From Variovorax fucosicus (GTDB lineage Bacteria; Pseudomonadota; Gammaproteobacteria; Burkholderiales; Burkholderiaceae_C): DNA of 64,000 nt. The position numbers and the translations under genes were made by a program. The notes below the pieces were generated by a model. The model was not told where the DNA came from and did no database searches. It saw only the letters and a program-made list of their open reading frames with translations. Positions 52,592 through 62,772 of the stretch are shown here, piece by piece (position 1 is the first letter of the stretch; every line of letters starts with the position of its first letter). The DNA lies in NCBI RefSeq assembly GCF_030316825.1, contig NZ_JASZYU010000003.1:124001-188000 (forward strand), written 5' to 3'.

Positions 52592-52816
52592 TCAGGCCAT
52601 GTGCTTGCCGTTGCGCAAAACAGATTCGGCTGCGCCAGTCGAAACCAGGCCAACCGCAGTGGCGCGCAGCAATTCGGCTCGCAGGGCAGCCTCGAGCTGG
52701 TGGCGAGCGGCATCGGGGCGGTCGTGTTCGTACTCTTCATCCAGTTCGCAATGAAGGTAATAATCAACCCGTCCCATCAGGCGCTCTATGGCCGCCGCAA
52801 GGTCTGTCTCGTTCAT
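52592..52816 (-). CDS. Small protein of unknown function (74 residues)
   Basis: A 74-residue acidic, Ala/Glu-rich protein predicted to be mainly helical (LAAAIERLMGRVDYYLHCELDEEYEHDRPDAARHQLEAALRAELL). I do not recognise a family. A GAGAGG ribosome site six bases before ATG 52816 supports translation from there; an ATG two codons upstream (52822) is an alternative. It is on the same strand as the receiver-only regulator with the dyad between them. It could be a small regulatory partner, but nothing shows that. Confidence 0.6.
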   Translation of the reverse strand: MNETDLAAAIERLMGRVDYYLHCELDEEYEHDRPDAARHQLEAALRAELLRATAVGLVSTGAAESVLRNGKHMA

Positions 52817-53004
52817 CCTCATCCTCTCGGGAGAAACGCGCCTGCGTCGGCGCTGTTTCTTGACCTCCCTGCACGGCGCCAGCTGAATCAGGCTGGCCCT
52901 CTCTCAGTGTGATCCTTTTCGGCGAAACCCACATGCAAGAGGGTATTCGATTTGGCGCGAAATTGCGTTATCGGTAACACCAATATCTTTCGATTCACTA
53001 TACC

Positions 53005-53031
53005 GAAGCCTGACGGGAAGTCAGAAGCTTC
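53005..53031. other. Hairpin downstream of the EcsC/DUF697-like gene
   Basis: GAAGC-CTGAC and GTCAG-AA-GCTTC form a 10-bp stem with a 2-base bulge and a GGGAA loop, 36 bases past the stop of the minus-strand gene at 53067. No U-tract follows on either strand, so it may be a weak terminator or mRNA-end structure. The surrounding 52920-53060 stretch is lower in GC than the rest of the window. Confidence 0.3.
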
Positions 53032-53066
53032 CCCGGACATGGCGCGTCACCATTTGTACATTTTTG

Positions 53067-53654
53067 TCACCGCCGCAACAGTTGCTGCACCACGCCGCGC
53101 AGCCGTGAGCGCCCGGCGGGCGCAGGCGTTTCCAGCTTTCGCAGGGGTGCGGCGCCTGTGGCAGGAGGGGCCGGAAGCAGGTGCTGCGCTGCTTTGGCAA
53201 CGCGCACGCAGTCCTTGATGTGCTGTTCGCCCAGGGTGCGCAGCGCCGCATAGCCCAGCACGGCCGAGATGGCCTGGCCGGCCAGCGGCACGTATTTGGT
53301 CGCCTGCTTGGCCGTCAGGCGGATGCCGGCATGCTTTGCCAGCGTGATCAGCAGTTCGCGGGTGACGAGCTTGCCGACCAGCAGGGCGCCCACGGCGGCG
53401 GCCGCTTTTTGCACGCCTTCCCGGCGCTGCGGGCCGAGTCGGTCGAGTTGCGTCAACGAGAGGCCGAACTCGGCGCTGATCTGCGGCACCAGCCGCGACA
53501 GCAGCGCGGCATCGGCTGCCCAATCCAGCCCTGGGATCGGCATCGCGCTGGCGGCCGCACCGATCAGCGCCTTGCGCCCGAGCAGGCGTCGGCTGCGCTG
53601 GATTGCAGCAATCAGGCGTGGATCGCCCTGGGCAAGCTCGATGGCGGAAGGCAT
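53067..53654 (-). CDS. EcsC/DUF697-like membrane-associated protein
   Basis: A 195-residue protein. Residues about 28-50 (GRKALIGAAASAMPIPGLDWAADAALL) form an amphipathic, glycine-rich segment, and a second such segment (YVPLAGQAISAVLGYAALRTLG) lies near 140-162. This pair of hydrophobic helices resembles EcsC or DUF697 proteins, whose functions are poorly known. The C-terminus is basic and Pro/Ala-rich. It lies 18 bases after the yheS stop on the same strand, so it is the last gene of the long operon. The family call is tentative. Confidence 0.6.
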   Translation of the reverse strand: MPSAIELAQGDPRLIAAIQRSRRLLGRKALIGAAASAMPIPGLDWAADAALLSRLVPQISAEFGLSLTQLDRLGPQRREGVQKAAAAVGALLVGKLVTRELLITLAKHAGIRLTAKQATKYVPLAGQAISAVLGYAALRTLGEQHIKDCVRVAKAAQHLLPAPPATGAAPLRKLETPAPAGRSRLRGVVQQLLRR

Positions 53655-53672
53655 GCCGCCAGCGTAGCAGGC

Positions 53673-55628
53673 TCAGCTGGCGAGCGCTTCGAGTTGATCC
53701 GACAGCGCCAGCCAGCGCTCTTCCAGCGTGGCGATCTCGGCGTTGAGCGCCTTGAGCCGCTTGCCGGCCTCGGCCATCTCGGCGGGTGCCAGCGACCCGG
53801 CCAGGCGGGCCTCGAGCGCGGTCTTGTCGGCGCTGGCCGCTGCAAGGCGCGCATCGATCTGCGCGATCTCGCGTTTCAGCGGTTTTTGCTGTTCGCCGCG
53901 CTGCTGCACATCCGATCGGGCTGCAGGCGCGGCCGGCGCCGCCGCAACCGCTGCGGCCGAGCGGGAGGCTTCCTTCGCCTCCTCGCGCATCCGCTTGGCC
54001 TCGTCCAGCAGGTAGCGCTGGTAGTCGTCGAGGTCACCGTCGAAATCGGTGACCACGCCGCGGCCGACAAGCCAGAACTCGTCGCACACCGAGCGCAGCA
54101 GCGCGCGGTCATGGCTCACCAGCATCAGCGTGCCCTCGAACTCGTTGAGTGCCACGGCCAGCGCTTCGCGCGTTGCCAGATCCAGATGGTTGGTGGGTTC
54201 GTCGAGCAGCAGCAGGTTGGGGCGCTGCCAGACCATCATGGCCAGCACCAGCCGCGCCTTCTCGCCGCCGCTCATGGTGCCGACCGGTTGCTTGACCATG
54301 TCGCCGCTGAAATTGAAGCTGCCCAGGAAACCGCGCAGCGCCTGCTCGCCGGTGCTTTCCTTGACGGCGCTGCCCAGTTCGCGCGCCATGCGCACCATGT
54401 GCTCCAGGGGGTTGTCCTGCGGGCGCAGCACGTCGAGCTCCTGCTGCGCAAAGTAGCCGATGTTGAGGCCCTTGCCCTCGGTCACGGTGCCGGCCAGCGC
54501 GCCCATCTCGCGCGCGATGGTCTTCACCAGCGTCGACTTGCCCTGGCCGTTGGCGCCCAGGATCCCGATGCGCTGGCCACCCTGCACCGAGCGGCTCACG
54601 CCGGTCAGGATAGTCTTGGGTGCCTCGTCTTCGACCTGGTAGCCGAAGCTCGCGCCGGTGATCGACAGCATCGGATTCGGGATGTTGCCGGGCTCCTTGA
54701 ATTCGAAGGTGAAGTCGGCCTCGGCCAGCAGCGGCGCGACCTTTTCCATGCGCTCCAGCGCCTTGACACGGCTTTGCGCCTGTTTGGCCTTGCTGGCCTT
54801 GGCCTTGAAGCGGTCGATGAATTTCTGCAGGTGGGCGATCTTGTCTTGCTGCTTGGCGAAGGCCGTTTGCTGCAGTGCCATCTGCTCGGCGCGCAGCGTT
54901 TCGAAGGCGCTGTAGTTGCCGCCGTAGCGCGTGAGCTGCGCGTTCGCGATGTGCAGCGTGACGTCGGTCACCGCGTCCAGGAACTCGCGGTCATGGCTGA
55001 TCACGATCATGGTGCCGGCGTACTTCTGAAGCCAAGCTTCGAGCCAGACCAGCGCGTCCAGGTCCAGATGGTTGGTGGGTTCGTCGAGCAGCAGGAGGTC
55101 GCTCGGGCACATCAGCGCTCGGGCCAGTTGCAGGCGCATGCGCCAGCCGCCGGAAAAACTGTTGACCGGCCCGTCGAGCTCGTGCGACTTGAAGCCGAGG
55201 CCCAGAATCAGCGCCTGCGCGCGCGGCACCGCGTCGTGCTCGCCGGCATCGGCCAGGTCGGTGTAGGCGTGGGCCAGCTCCATGCCGATGTCGGCGTCCT
55301 CGGGATCGGCTTCGTACGCGGCTTCGATGGCGGCGAGCGTGGTGCGCAAGCCGACCAGCCGGGTGTCTCCGCCCACCACGAAGTCGGTGGCCGATTCTTC
55401 GGTCTCGGGCATGTCCTGCGCCACCTGCGCCATGCGCCACTGCTTGGGGATGTAGAAGTCGCCGCCGTCTTCGTGCAGCGTGCCGTTGAAGAGCGCGAAC
55501 AGGGTCGACTTGCCGGCGCCGTTGCGCCCGACCAGGCCGACTTTTTCACCGGGGTTGAGGGTGACGGTCGCGCCGTCGAGCAGCTTCTTGGCGCTGCGAC
55601 GCAGGACGACATTTTTGAGAGTGATCAT
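53673..55628 (-). CDS. yheS: ABC-F family ATPase YheS
   Basis: A 651-residue soluble protein with two ABC domains and no membrane part. Walker A motifs are GRNGAGKST and GANGQGKST, signatures are FSGGWRMRLQLARAL and MSGGEKARLVLAMM, and both Walker B motifs read LLLDEPTNHLDL. The linker between them holds the P-site tRNA-interaction region with DRFKAKASKAKQAQSRVKALERME. Overall it matches E. coli YheS closely. ABC-F proteins rescue stalled ribosomes; YheS is linked to arrest at particular nascent chains. A C-terminal coiled coil (about 570-650) is present. It overlaps the M14 peptidase gene by 4 bases. Confidence 0.94.
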   Translation of the reverse strand: MITLKNVVLRRSAKKLLDGATVTLNPGEKVGLVGRNGAGKSTLFALFNGTLHEDGGDFYIPKQWRMAQVAQDMPETEESATDFVVGGDTRLVGLRTTLAAIEAAYEADPEDADIGMELAHAYTDLADAGEHDAVPRAQALILGLGFKSHELDGPVNSFSGGWRMRLQLARALMCPSDLLLLDEPTNHLDLDALVWLEAWLQKYAGTMIVISHDREFLDAVTDVTLHIANAQLTRYGGNYSAFETLRAEQMALQQTAFAKQQDKIAHLQKFIDRFKAKASKAKQAQSRVKALERMEKVAPLLAEADFTFEFKEPGNIPNPMLSITGASFGYQVEDEAPKTILTGVSRSVQGGQRIGILGANGQGKSTLVKTIAREMGALAGTVTEGKGLNIGYFAQQELDVLRPQDNPLEHMVRMARELGSAVKESTGEQALRGFLGSFNFSGDMVKQPVGTMSGGEKARLVLAMMVWQRPNLLLLDEPTNHLDLATREALAVALNEFEGTLMLVSHDRALLRSVCDEFWLVGRGVVTDFDGDLDDYQRYLLDEAKRMREEAKEASRSAAAVAAAPAAPAARSDVQQRGEQQKPLKREIAQIDARLAAASADKTALEARLAGSLAPAEMAEAGKRLKALNAEIATLEERWLALSDQLEALAS

Positions 55629-57385
55629 GGACTCGGCGCAATAAGGCCCAGGGCTTCGACTGCGGCCAGTACCGTCGCGGCCTGGGTGTCGTGGGCAAGA
55701 ATGAAGGGGTCGCCGTAGATCGTTTCGTCAGGAAACTCGGTGATCAAGGTCAGGGCGGGAGAGCCCGGACGGTTGACCTCGCTGATCATGCAGGCCGTGC
55801 CATGGATGACTTCGAACGGAAGATCGCCGGCGTGGGCATTGTAACTTGCACGCTGTGCGGCGTTGAAGGCCATCAGGGCCGGCCGCAGAGCCAGTTGCCG
55901 GCAGACATGCTCGGCCAACATGCTGGCGCGTGCCTCCCAGCCTGTGTGGTACCGGACGATCAGAAAAAAGCCCTTGGGCACCGTCCAGAGTTCAAATCCG
56001 CGCGGAATGTAGCCGGTCAGTGGCCGTGTCCACTCATGTGCCGGATAGCCATGCAGGTTGACGTGCAGTTGCGCGCCCGAGAGCGCCAGCGCCTGTTGGC
56101 GCGCCTCGCGTTCGTAGTACGGCGGCTGGTCGCGGTACTCGAGATCGTCGCCGAGCGCGGTGTAGCGCGCCGCATGGTGCATGTGGCACGGTGCGTGGGC
56201 GCACAACTCGCGGTGCAGCGCATAGCCGTCGGGGTTCTCGAGCGGGATCAACGCGAAGTGCGCGCCGGGTCGCTGTGCGAGCTGCTGCGCGGCGCGCAGC
56301 GCGCCAACCACGCCCGAGGTTTCGTTCGCGTGCTGCGCGCCGCTGATCAGCAGTGCCGGCCCGTCGCCGGGATGGTAGACACCGCGCACCACACGACCCT
56401 GCCGGGTCGCGGTTTCGAAGCGCTGGCCGGGAATGCGCGCCAGTTCGCTCGCCGTGCGTGCGAGGGAGAGCGGCGCACCGGCCAGGGCCAGTGGCCCGTT
56501 GTCGGCAGGCGCGGGGTCGCAGCGGGTTGGCGAACCATGGGGGGTGAGCGCGATGCGCAGACGCACCGCACCTTCGCTGGGCCGCACATCCGGCACGATC
56601 TGTCCCGGTTGGAGGCGGCGGTCGCCGGTGGCCCGGCCGCTGCGGCGCTGGAACACCTCGAGCAGCGAGAAGTAAAGGTCTTCGTGCAGCGCCTCGTGGC
56701 TGTTGATCCATCCGGCTTCGAGTGGTGATTCCAATGCGATGCCGGGAAAGTCGACGCGGATGTCGAGCCGCTCGAAGTAGGGCTCGGTGTCGGGCCAGGG
56801 ATGGCTCTGAAGGAAGGCCATCGCATGCCGGAACAGCGCTTCATAGTCGGACTCGCGCGCGCCATCGGCCACGACGTCATTGCCCTTGCGCACGCGCAAC
56901 CAGCCGGTCGGGGACAGCAGCGTTTCGCCGAGGTGGTCGGTGTGCACGCGGTTCGGCGCGAACACCGCGTCGGTACGCAGCCGCCCGTCGTGCCAACGCA
57001 GGTCGACCTGGTAGCAGGGCGGCGCGTCGTCCACCGGCTTCGGCGCCAGCACCAGCGCGGCGCCACCGACCATCGACACCAGCGGATAGGCCTCGAGCGC
57101 GAAGCGGCGCGGCGATGCATGCGGATGCACCGGGTAGTGCACCGTCACCTGCGCCAGCCCGGCAGTGTCGACCTGTTCCAGAAAGTGATGCACCAGCGGC
57201 TTGTAGGCGCTGTGCAAACTTGCCTCGACGCCCGTCGCGCGCAGACGCTGCTCGGCGGCGCGGCGCGCGGCAAGCCCCTCGAACAGCCAACCGTCGACCA
57301 CGACGCCGGGCGCTTGCGCCGCCCGCAACTCGTCCACCCACGCGTCCAGCGTGCGCGGCAATGAGAGGTCGAGGAGGGGGCGCAT
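55625..57385 (-). CDS. M14-family zinc carboxypeptidase-like protein
   Basis: A 586-residue protein whose second half is an M14/succinylglutamate desuccinylase-type peptidase. ISGAQHANETSG (near residue 345-356) has the zinc His and Glu (HANE), and LHVNLHGYPAHEWTRP (near 445) the third zinc His. The first half (to about 300) is an unrecognised domain with FERLDIRVDFPGIALESPLEAGWINSHEALHEDLYFSLLEVFQRR. There is no signal peptide, so it acts in the cytoplasm. Substrate unknown. It overlaps yheS by 4 bases and is 48 bases after prmB. Confidence 0.78.
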   Translation of the reverse strand: MRPLLDLSLPRTLDAWVDELRAAQAPGVVVDGWLFEGLAARRAAEQRLRATGVEASLHSAYKPLVHHFLEQVDTAGLAQVTVHYPVHPHASPRRFALEAYPLVSMVGGAALVLAPKPVDDAPPCYQVDLRWHDGRLRTDAVFAPNRVHTDHLGETLLSPTGWLRVRKGNDVVADGARESDYEALFRHAMAFLQSHPWPDTEPYFERLDIRVDFPGIALESPLEAGWINSHEALHEDLYFSLLEVFQRRSGRATGDRRLQPGQIVPDVRPSEGAVRLRIALTPHGSPTRCDPAPADNGPLALAGAPLSLARTASELARIPGQRFETATRQGRVVRGVYHPGDGPALLISGAQHANETSGVVGALRAAQQLAQRPGAHFALIPLENPDGYALHRELCAHAPCHMHHAARYTALGDDLEYRDQPPYYEREARQQALALSGAQLHVNLHGYPAHEWTRPLTGYIPRGFELWTVPKGFFLIVRYHTGWEARASMLAEHVCRQLALRPALMAFNAAQRASYNAHAGDLPFEVIHGTACMISEVNRPGSPALTLITEFPDETIYGDPFILAHDTQAATVLAAVEALGLIAPSP

Positions 57386-57433
57386 GGGTCGTCAGGAGGG
57401 TTCGCTGCCCGCGCGGGGTGCCTGGGGCCGTGG

Positions 57434-58309
57434 CTAGTGCAAGTCCCGCATCAGCGTCTCGCGCGTCAGCAGCAGCACCTGGTCGTCGCCGGCCGATGTT
57501 TCGAGCCAGACGGCTTCGAGACTTGGGAAGGCCGATTCGAAATGCTCCCGTTCGTTGCCGATCTCGAGCACCAGCACCGCGCGCTCGCTCATGGTTGCAG
57601 GCGCCGCCGCGAGCAGGGCGCGGATGAAGTCCATGCCGTCAGTGCCTCCGGCCAGCGCCAGTTCGGGCTCGGCGCGGTATTCGGCTGGCAAGGCGGCCAT
57701 GCTGCCTGCATTGACGTAGGGCGGATTGCACAGGATCAGGTCGTATGGGCCCGGCAGTGCAGCGAGGCCATCGGATTCGACCAGCGTGATGCGCGCGTCG
57801 AGCCCATGCCGCGTGACGTTGATGGCCGCGACCTCGAGCGCCGACGTGGAGATGTCCGCCGCCGTCACGCGAACGTCCGGGTAGGTCATCGCCGCCAGCA
57901 CCGCGAGGCTGCCGTTGCCGGTGCAGAGATCGAGCACCTGCTGTGTGTGCTCGCCGAGCCAGTAGTCGATGCTGCCATCGACCAGCAACTCGGCGATGAA
58001 GCTGCGCGGCACGATCGCGCGCTCGTCGACGTAGAAGGGAACGCCCTGCAGCCAGGCCTCCTTGGTGAGGTAGGCCGCGGGCTTGCGGGTTTCGATGCGT
58101 GCCGTCAAAAGTGTGGCGACCCGCGCGGCATCGGCAGGCGCCACCACCCGCTCGGCCACCGAGTCCAGGTCATCGACGGGCAGCTTGAGCTGCCACAGCA
58201 CGAGCCACGCTGCCTCGTCGAAGGCGTTGTCGGTGCCGTGCCCGAAGGCCACGCCGGCCTCGGCCAGCTGCTTCGCGCCGGCCTCGATCAATTCGATGAC
58301 GGTGCCCAT
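57434..58309 (-). CDS. prmB: 50S ribosomal protein L3 N5-glutamine methyltransferase
   Basis: A 291-residue methyltransferase of the HemK/PrmC group. VLDLCTGNGSLAVLAAMTYPD is the SAM-binding motif, and LILCNPPYVNA holds the NPPY active site for glutamine methylation. The N-terminal helical region with YLTKEAWLQGVPFYVDERAIVPRSFIAELL distinguishes PrmB (substrate L3 Gln150) from PrmC (release factors). The first base of its ATG is the last base of the dapE stop on this strand (position 58309). Confidence 0.92.
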   Translation of the reverse strand: MGTVIELIEAGAKQLAEAGVAFGHGTDNAFDEAAWLVLWQLKLPVDDLDSVAERVVAPADAARVATLLTARIETRKPAAYLTKEAWLQGVPFYVDERAIVPRSFIAELLVDGSIDYWLGEHTQQVLDLCTGNGSLAVLAAMTYPDVRVTAADISTSALEVAAINVTRHGLDARITLVESDGLAALPGPYDLILCNPPYVNAGSMAALPAEYRAEPELALAGGTDGMDFIRALLAAAPATMSERAVLVLEIGNEREHFESAFPSLEAVWLETSAGDDQVLLLTRETLMRDLH

Positions 58310-59484
58310 CAGGCCAGCGACCGCTCGAGTCGTTCCAGCGTGCGGCGGTAGATGTTCTTGAGCGGCTCGATCGCATCGACGGCGATGTGCTCGTCGATCT
58401 TGTGGATGCTCGCGTTGACCGGGCCCAGTTCGACCACCTGCTTGCAGATTTTCGCGATGAAGCGTGCGTCGCTGGTGCCGCCGCTGGTCGAGAGTTCGGT
58501 GGTGATGCCGGTCTCGTCGTGGATCGCGGCCTGAACGGCCGCCACCAGCTCGCCGGGCGGGGTCAGAAAGGGCAGGCCACCGACCGTCCAGGCGAGCGTG
58601 TAGTCGAGGCCATGGGCATCGAGCACGGCCTGCACGCGCTGCTGTAGCGACTCGGGCGTCGATTCGGTCGAAAAGCGGAAGTTGAAGTCGATCACCGCAG
58701 CACCCGGAATCACGTTGCTGGCGCCGGTGCCCGCGTGGAAGTTGCTGATCTGCCAGCTGGTCGGCTGGAAGTACGCGTTGCCGGCGTCCCAGCCGCCGGC
58801 TGCGTTGATCGCCACCAGCTCGGCCAACGCCGGCGCGAACGCGTGCACCGGGTTCTTCGCAAGGTGCGGGTAGGCGATGTGGCCCTGCACGCCGTTCATC
58901 GTGAGCTTTCCGCTCATGGTGCCGCGGCGCCCGTTCTTGATCATGTCGCCGCAGCGTTCGACCGAGGTCGGTTCACCCACGATGCAGAAGTCGACCACGT
59001 CGCCGCGTGCGGCCAGCGTGTTGCAGACCACGACGGTGCCGTCGATACCCGGGCCCTCTTCGTCGCTCGTGAGCAGCAGCGCGATCGACAGGCGCGGGTC
59101 GGGCGTGGCGGCCAGGAACTCCTCGATGGCCACGACGAAGGCGGCAAGCGAGGTCTTCATGTCGCAGGCGCCCCGGCCATAGAGCAGGCCGCCGCGGTGG
59201 GTGGGCGTGAACGGATGGCTCGTCCATTGCGCGAGGGGGCCGGTAGGCACCACGTCCGTGTGGCCGGCGAACGCGATGGTTCGGGTGGCGCCATGCGCGG
59301 TCGCCGCAGCCCGTTTGGCCCAGAGGTTCGTGACCCGGAAATCGGCCGGCCCGCTTTCGATGGTTTCCAGTGCGAAGCCCAGCCGTGCCAGCCGCTCGCC
59401 GAGAATCTGCTGGCAGCCCCCGTCGTCGGGTGTGACAGAGGGGCGCGAGATCAGTTGTTCGGCAAGATGCAGCGTTCGGGACAT
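58309..59484 (-). CDS. dapE: Succinyl-diaminopimelate desuccinylase
   Basis: A 391-residue M20-type zinc hydrolase that releases LL-diaminopimelate in lysine and cell-wall synthesis. [12 protein letters not shown] (metal His and Asp), [14 protein letters not shown] (bridging Asp) and [12 protein letters not shown] (catalytic Glu and metal Glu) are present, and the C-terminus holds the last zinc His in [10 protein letters not shown]. Slightly longer than E. coli DapE (375). It is downstream of dapC, dapD and pilU in the same direction. Confidence 0.95.
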   Translation of the reverse strand: MSRTLHLAEQLISRPSVTPDDGGCQQILGERLARLGFALETIESGPADFRVTNLWAKRAAATAHGATRTIAFAGHTDVVPTGPLAQWTSHPFTPTHRGGLLYGRGACDMKTSLAAFVVAIEEFLAATPDPRLSIALLLTSDEEGPGIDGTVVVCNTLAARGDVVDFCIVGEPTSVERCGDMIKNGRRGTMSGKLTMNGVQGHIAYPHLAKNPVHAFAPALAELVAINAAGGWDAGNAYFQPTSWQISNFHAGTGASNVIPGAAVIDFNFRFSTESTPESLQQRVQAVLDAHGLDYTLAWTVGGLPFLTPPGELVAAVQAAIHDETGITTELSTSGGTSDARFIAKICKQVVELGPVNASIHKIDEHIAVDAIEPLKNIYRRTLERLERSLA

Positions 59485-59500
59485 GAGGGAGGCGAGGGGC

Positions 59501-60652
59501 TTAGAACTTCACATCCAGTGTGATGTCGGTGAAGGTCGGCTCTTCGACCTGGTCCATCAGGCTGCGCTCTTCCGCTTTCGCCGCGGGCTTGTTGCGGTTC
59601 TGCAGGCGCCACATCAGGTTGGTCGGCGAGTCGGCTTGCAGCAGGCCTTCGGCCCGCGTGACCACGTCGTCGTTGATCAGGCGTGCGATGTCTTCCTCGA
59701 AGGTCTGCGAGCCTTCGGCCATCGACTGCTCCATGGCTTCCTTTACTGCCGAGAAGTCACCCTTTTCGATGAACTCGGCCACGAGCGCGGTGTTCAGCAG
59801 GACTTCGAGCGCGGGCACCCGGTTGCCGGTCGGCGTGCGCAGCAGGCGCTGCGCCACGATCGCTCGCAACGCGCTGCCGAGGTCGCCCAGCAGCGTGGCG
59901 CGCACCTCGACCGGGTAGAAGCTCAAGATGCGGTTCAGCGCACGGTGGCTGTTGTTGGCATGCAGCGTGGCCACGCAGAGGTGGCCCGATTGCGCGTAGG
60001 CGATGGCGGCCGTCATGGTCTCGCGGTCGCGGATTTCGCCGATCTGGATCACGTCGGGTGCCTGGCGCAACGCGTTCTTCAGCGCAATCTGCAGCGATTG
60101 CGTGTCGCTGCCCACGTCGCGCTGGTTCACCATCGATTTCTTGTTGGTGTAGGTGAACTCGATCGGCTCCTCGACCGTCAGGATGTGGCCGCTGGCGTTT
60201 TCGTTGCGGTAGTCGAGCATCGAGGCCAGCGTGGTGGTCTTGCCAGCACCGGTGGCGCCCACCATCAGGATCAGCCCGCGCTTTTCCATGATCAGCGTCT
60301 TCAGGATCTCGGGCAGGTTCAGGTCGTCAAAGGTCGGGATCACCGACGCAATGTGGCGCACCACCACGGCGTAGGTGCCGCGCTGGCGCATCGCGCTGAT
60401 CCGGTAGTTGCCCGCGCCTTCGAGCGCAATGGCCATGTTGAGCTCGCCCATGCGTTCGAGCTCGGCGATGCGGCTCTCATGCACCACCTCCGCCAGCAGG
60501 TGCAGCGGCGCATCGGGTGGCAGGATCTGCGCGTTGATCGGCAGGCAGGTCCCGTTGATGCGGATCAGGGCCGGCGAGTGCGCCGAGAGGTAGATGTCCG
60601 ACGCTTTGCGTTCGGCCATCAGGCGAAGAATTCGCTCCATCGTTCCGGTCAT
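59501..60652 (-). CDS. pilU: Type IV pilus retraction ATPase PilU
   Basis: A 383-residue secretion/retraction ATPase. It has Walker [11 protein letters not shown] (near residue 130-139), an Asp box, Walker [11 protein letters not shown] and a His box [15 protein letters not shown]. The N-terminus [23 protein letters not shown] and the extended C-terminal tail after [11 protein letters not shown] fit PilU better than PilT. GGAGGAG lies five bases before the ATG. It assists PilT in pulling back type IV pili. It is unexpected between dapD and dapE, with gaps of 36 and 16 bases, so it is probably co-transcribed with lysine biosynthesis genes. Confidence 0.9.
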   Translation of the reverse strand: MTGTMERILRLMAERKASDIYLSAHSPALIRINGTCLPINAQILPPDAPLHLLAEVVHESRIAELERMGELNMAIALEGAGNYRISAMRQRGTYAVVVRHIASVIPTFDDLNLPEILKTLIMEKRGLILMVGATGAGKTTTLASMLDYRNENASGHILTVEEPIEFTYTNKKSMVNQRDVGSDTQSLQIALKNALRQAPDVIQIGEIRDRETMTAAIAYAQSGHLCVATLHANNSHRALNRILSFYPVEVRATLLGDLGSALRAIVAQRLLRTPTGNRVPALEVLLNTALVAEFIEKGDFSAVKEAMEQSMAEGSQTFEEDIARLINDDVVTRAEGLLQADSPTNLMWRLQNRNKPAAKAEERSLMDQVEEPTFTDITLDVKF

Positions 60653-60688
60653 CGGGACTCCTCCGGCGGGTTGTAGAAAAGAAAAGGA

Positions 60689-61513
60689 TCAGTCGCGCAG
60701 CAGGTCGTTCAGCGAGGTGGTCGAGCGCGTCTTGGCGTCGACCTTCTTGACGATGATCGCAGCGTACATGTTGTACTTGCCGCCGGGCTTCGGCAGGCTG
60801 CCGCTCACCACCACCGAGCCGGCGGGCACGCGGCCGTAGCTCACGCTGTCGGTGGCACGGTCGTAGATAGGGGTGCTCTGGCCGATGAACACGCCCATCG
60901 ACAGCACCGAGTTCTCTTCGACGACCACGCCTTCGACCACTTCGGAGCGCGCGCCGATGAAGCAGTTGTCCTCGATGATGGTCGGGCCGGCCTGCAGCGG
61001 CTCCAGCACGCCGCCGATGCCGACGCCGCCCGAAAGGTGCACATTGGCGCCGATCTGCGCGCACGAGCCCACCGTGGCCCAGGTGTCGACCATGGTGCCT
61101 TCGCCGACGTAGGCGCCGATGTTCACGTAGCTGGGCATCAGGATCGCGCCCTTGGCGATGTAGCTGCCGCGGCGCGCCACGGCGGGCGGCACGATGCGCA
61201 CGCCGGCTTCCTTGAGCTCGCTGGCCGACAGGTGCGAGAACTTGGTCGGCACCTTGTCGTAGAAGCCGAGCGAGCCGGCCTGCATCTGCTCGTTGTCCTT
61301 CAGGCGGAACGACAGCAGCACGGCCTTCTTGATCCACTGGTGCACCGTCCACTGGCCGACGCTCTCGCGCGTGGCCACGCGCAGGTGGCCGTTGTTGAGC
61401 TCGGCGATGACGTGTTCGACAGCTTCGAGCACTTCCTTGGGCGCCTGGGTGGCGGAAAGGTTGGCGCGGTCTTCCCACGCGGCGTCGATGGTCTGCTGGA
61501 GTTGTTGGGTCAT
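60689..61513 (-). CDS. dapD: 2,3,4,5-tetrahydropyridine-2,6-dicarboxylate N-succinyltransferase
   Basis: A 274-residue left-handed beta-helix enzyme that succinylates tetrahydrodipicolinate. Repeated hexapeptides ([39 protein letters not shown] in part) are visible, and NNGHLRVA and [12 protein letters not shown] match the family. The C-terminus [13 protein letters not shown] is conserved. Length equals the E. coli enzyme. The start overlaps the dapC stop by 4 bases. Confidence 0.97.
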   Translation of the reverse strand: MTQQLQQTIDAAWEDRANLSATQAPKEVLEAVEHVIAELNNGHLRVATRESVGQWTVHQWIKKAVLLSFRLKDNEQMQAGSLGFYDKVPTKFSHLSASELKEAGVRIVPPAVARRGSYIAKGAILMPSYVNIGAYVGEGTMVDTWATVGSCAQIGANVHLSGGVGIGGVLEPLQAGPTIIEDNCFIGARSEVVEGVVVEENSVLSMGVFIGQSTPIYDRATDSVSYGRVPAGSVVVSGSLPKPGGKYNMYAAIIVKKVDAKTRSTTSLNDLLRD

Positions 61514-62721
61514 GAAGAAAGGTCTCTTTGGATAAACTGAACGATGCGCCCGGCGGCCTCGACGCACTCGGCGGTGTCGGCCACCAGGGCCATGCGAATC
61601 CGCCCACGGCCCGGGTTGCGACCTTGCGAATCGCGTGCCAGGTAGCTTCCGGGCAAAACCGTCACATTGTATTGAGCGTACAGGGCGCGGGCGAAAGCCT
61701 CGTCGTCCCCGTTCCAGGCGGCTGGAATGCCGGCCCACAGGTAGAAGCTGGCGTCGGGCAGGGCCACGTCCAGCACGGCCTCGAGCATCGGCGTGACCGC
61801 GGCGAACTTGGCCCGGTACAGCGCGCGGTTCTCCACGACATGGGCTTCATCGTTCCAGGCCGCGATGCTGGCGGCCGCCACGCTGCCGCTCATGGCACTG
61901 CCGTGGTAGGTGCGGTAGAGCAGAAAGCGCTTGATGATGGCCGCATCCCCCGCGACGAAGCCGCTGCGCAGCCCCGGCACGTTGCTGCGCTTTGACAAAG
62001 ATGTCAGGGCGATCAGGTTCCTGAAGTCGTGGCGCCCCAGTTTGTCGGCCGCTTCGAGGCCGCCGAGCGGCGGCTCGTCGCGGAAATAGATCTCGCTGTA
62101 GCACTCGTCGGCCGCGATCACGAAGCCGTGCCGATCCGACAGCGCGAACAGCTTGCGCCACTCGTCCAGCGGCATCACCGCGCCGGTCGGGTTGCCGGGC
62201 GAGCAGACGAACACGAGTTGGGTGCGGGCCCAGACCTCTTCCGGCACGCTGTCCCAATCTACCGCGAAGTTGCGCTCGGCCAGGCTGGGCGCGTAGTGCA
62301 CTTCGGCGCCGGCCAGCAGCGCCGCGCCCTCGTAGATTTGATAGAACGGATTGGGCGAGACGACCACCGGGCCAGGCCTGGCGCTCGCGTCCACCACCGT
62401 TTGGGCCAATGCAAACAGCGCCTCGCGCGAGCCATTGACCGGCAGCACCTGGGTCGCCGGATCCAGCGCCAGTCCATAGCGTCGCTGCAGCCACCCGGTG
62501 AAGGCGGCGCGCAATGCGGGGGTGCCTGCCGTTGCGGGGTACATGGCCAGCGCACCAAGGCCTTCGGTGAGCGCATCCTTGATGAACTGCGGCGTGGGGT
62601 GCTTGGGTTCGCCGATGCCAAGGCTGATGGGCGGGAACGCGGCGTCCGGTGTGACGCCTGCAAAAAGCTGCTTGAGCCGCTCGAACGGGTAGGGCTGCAG
62701 TCTGGCGAGCAGGGGATTCAT
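61510..62721 (-). CDS. dapC: Succinyldiaminopimelate transaminase DapC
   Basis: A 403-residue PLP-dependent class I/II aminotransferase. [22 protein letters not shown] contains the Schiff-base Lys (SLSKRSN) and the phosphate-binding Arg. The N-terminal [17 protein letters not shown] is the DapC form. Its start precedes dapD directly in the operon, which settles it as the succinyl-DAP transaminase rather than a general aspartate enzyme. It follows the LysE gene by 51 bases. Confidence 0.94.
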   Translation of the reverse strand: MNPLLARLQPYPFERLKQLFAGVTPDAAFPPISLGIGEPKHPTPQFIKDALTEGLGALAMYPATAGTPALRAAFTGWLQRRYGLALDPATQVLPVNGSREALFALAQTVVDASARPGPVVVSPNPFYQIYEGAALLAGAEVHYAPSLAERNFAVDWDSVPEEVWARTQLVFVCSPGNPTGAVMPLDEWRKLFALSDRHGFVIAADECYSEIYFRDEPPLGGLEAADKLGRHDFRNLIALTSLSKRSNVPGLRSGFVAGDAAIIKRFLLYRTYHGSAMSGSVAAASIAAWNDEAHVVENRALYRAKFAAVTPMLEAVLDVALPDASFYLWAGIPAAWNGDDEAFARALYAQYNVTVLPGSYLARDSQGRNPGRGRIRMALVADTAECVEAAGRIVQFIQRDLSS

Positions 62722-62772
62722 GCCCGCGATTATCGGGGACGGCCCGCAGGGCCGAAGCGCTCGCGCGCCCGT

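Noticed and set aside
52952..53218. Plus-strand frame of 88 codons antisense to the EcsC/DUF697-like gene
   Set aside because: No ribosome site, and the second half is a shadow of the minus-strand gene.
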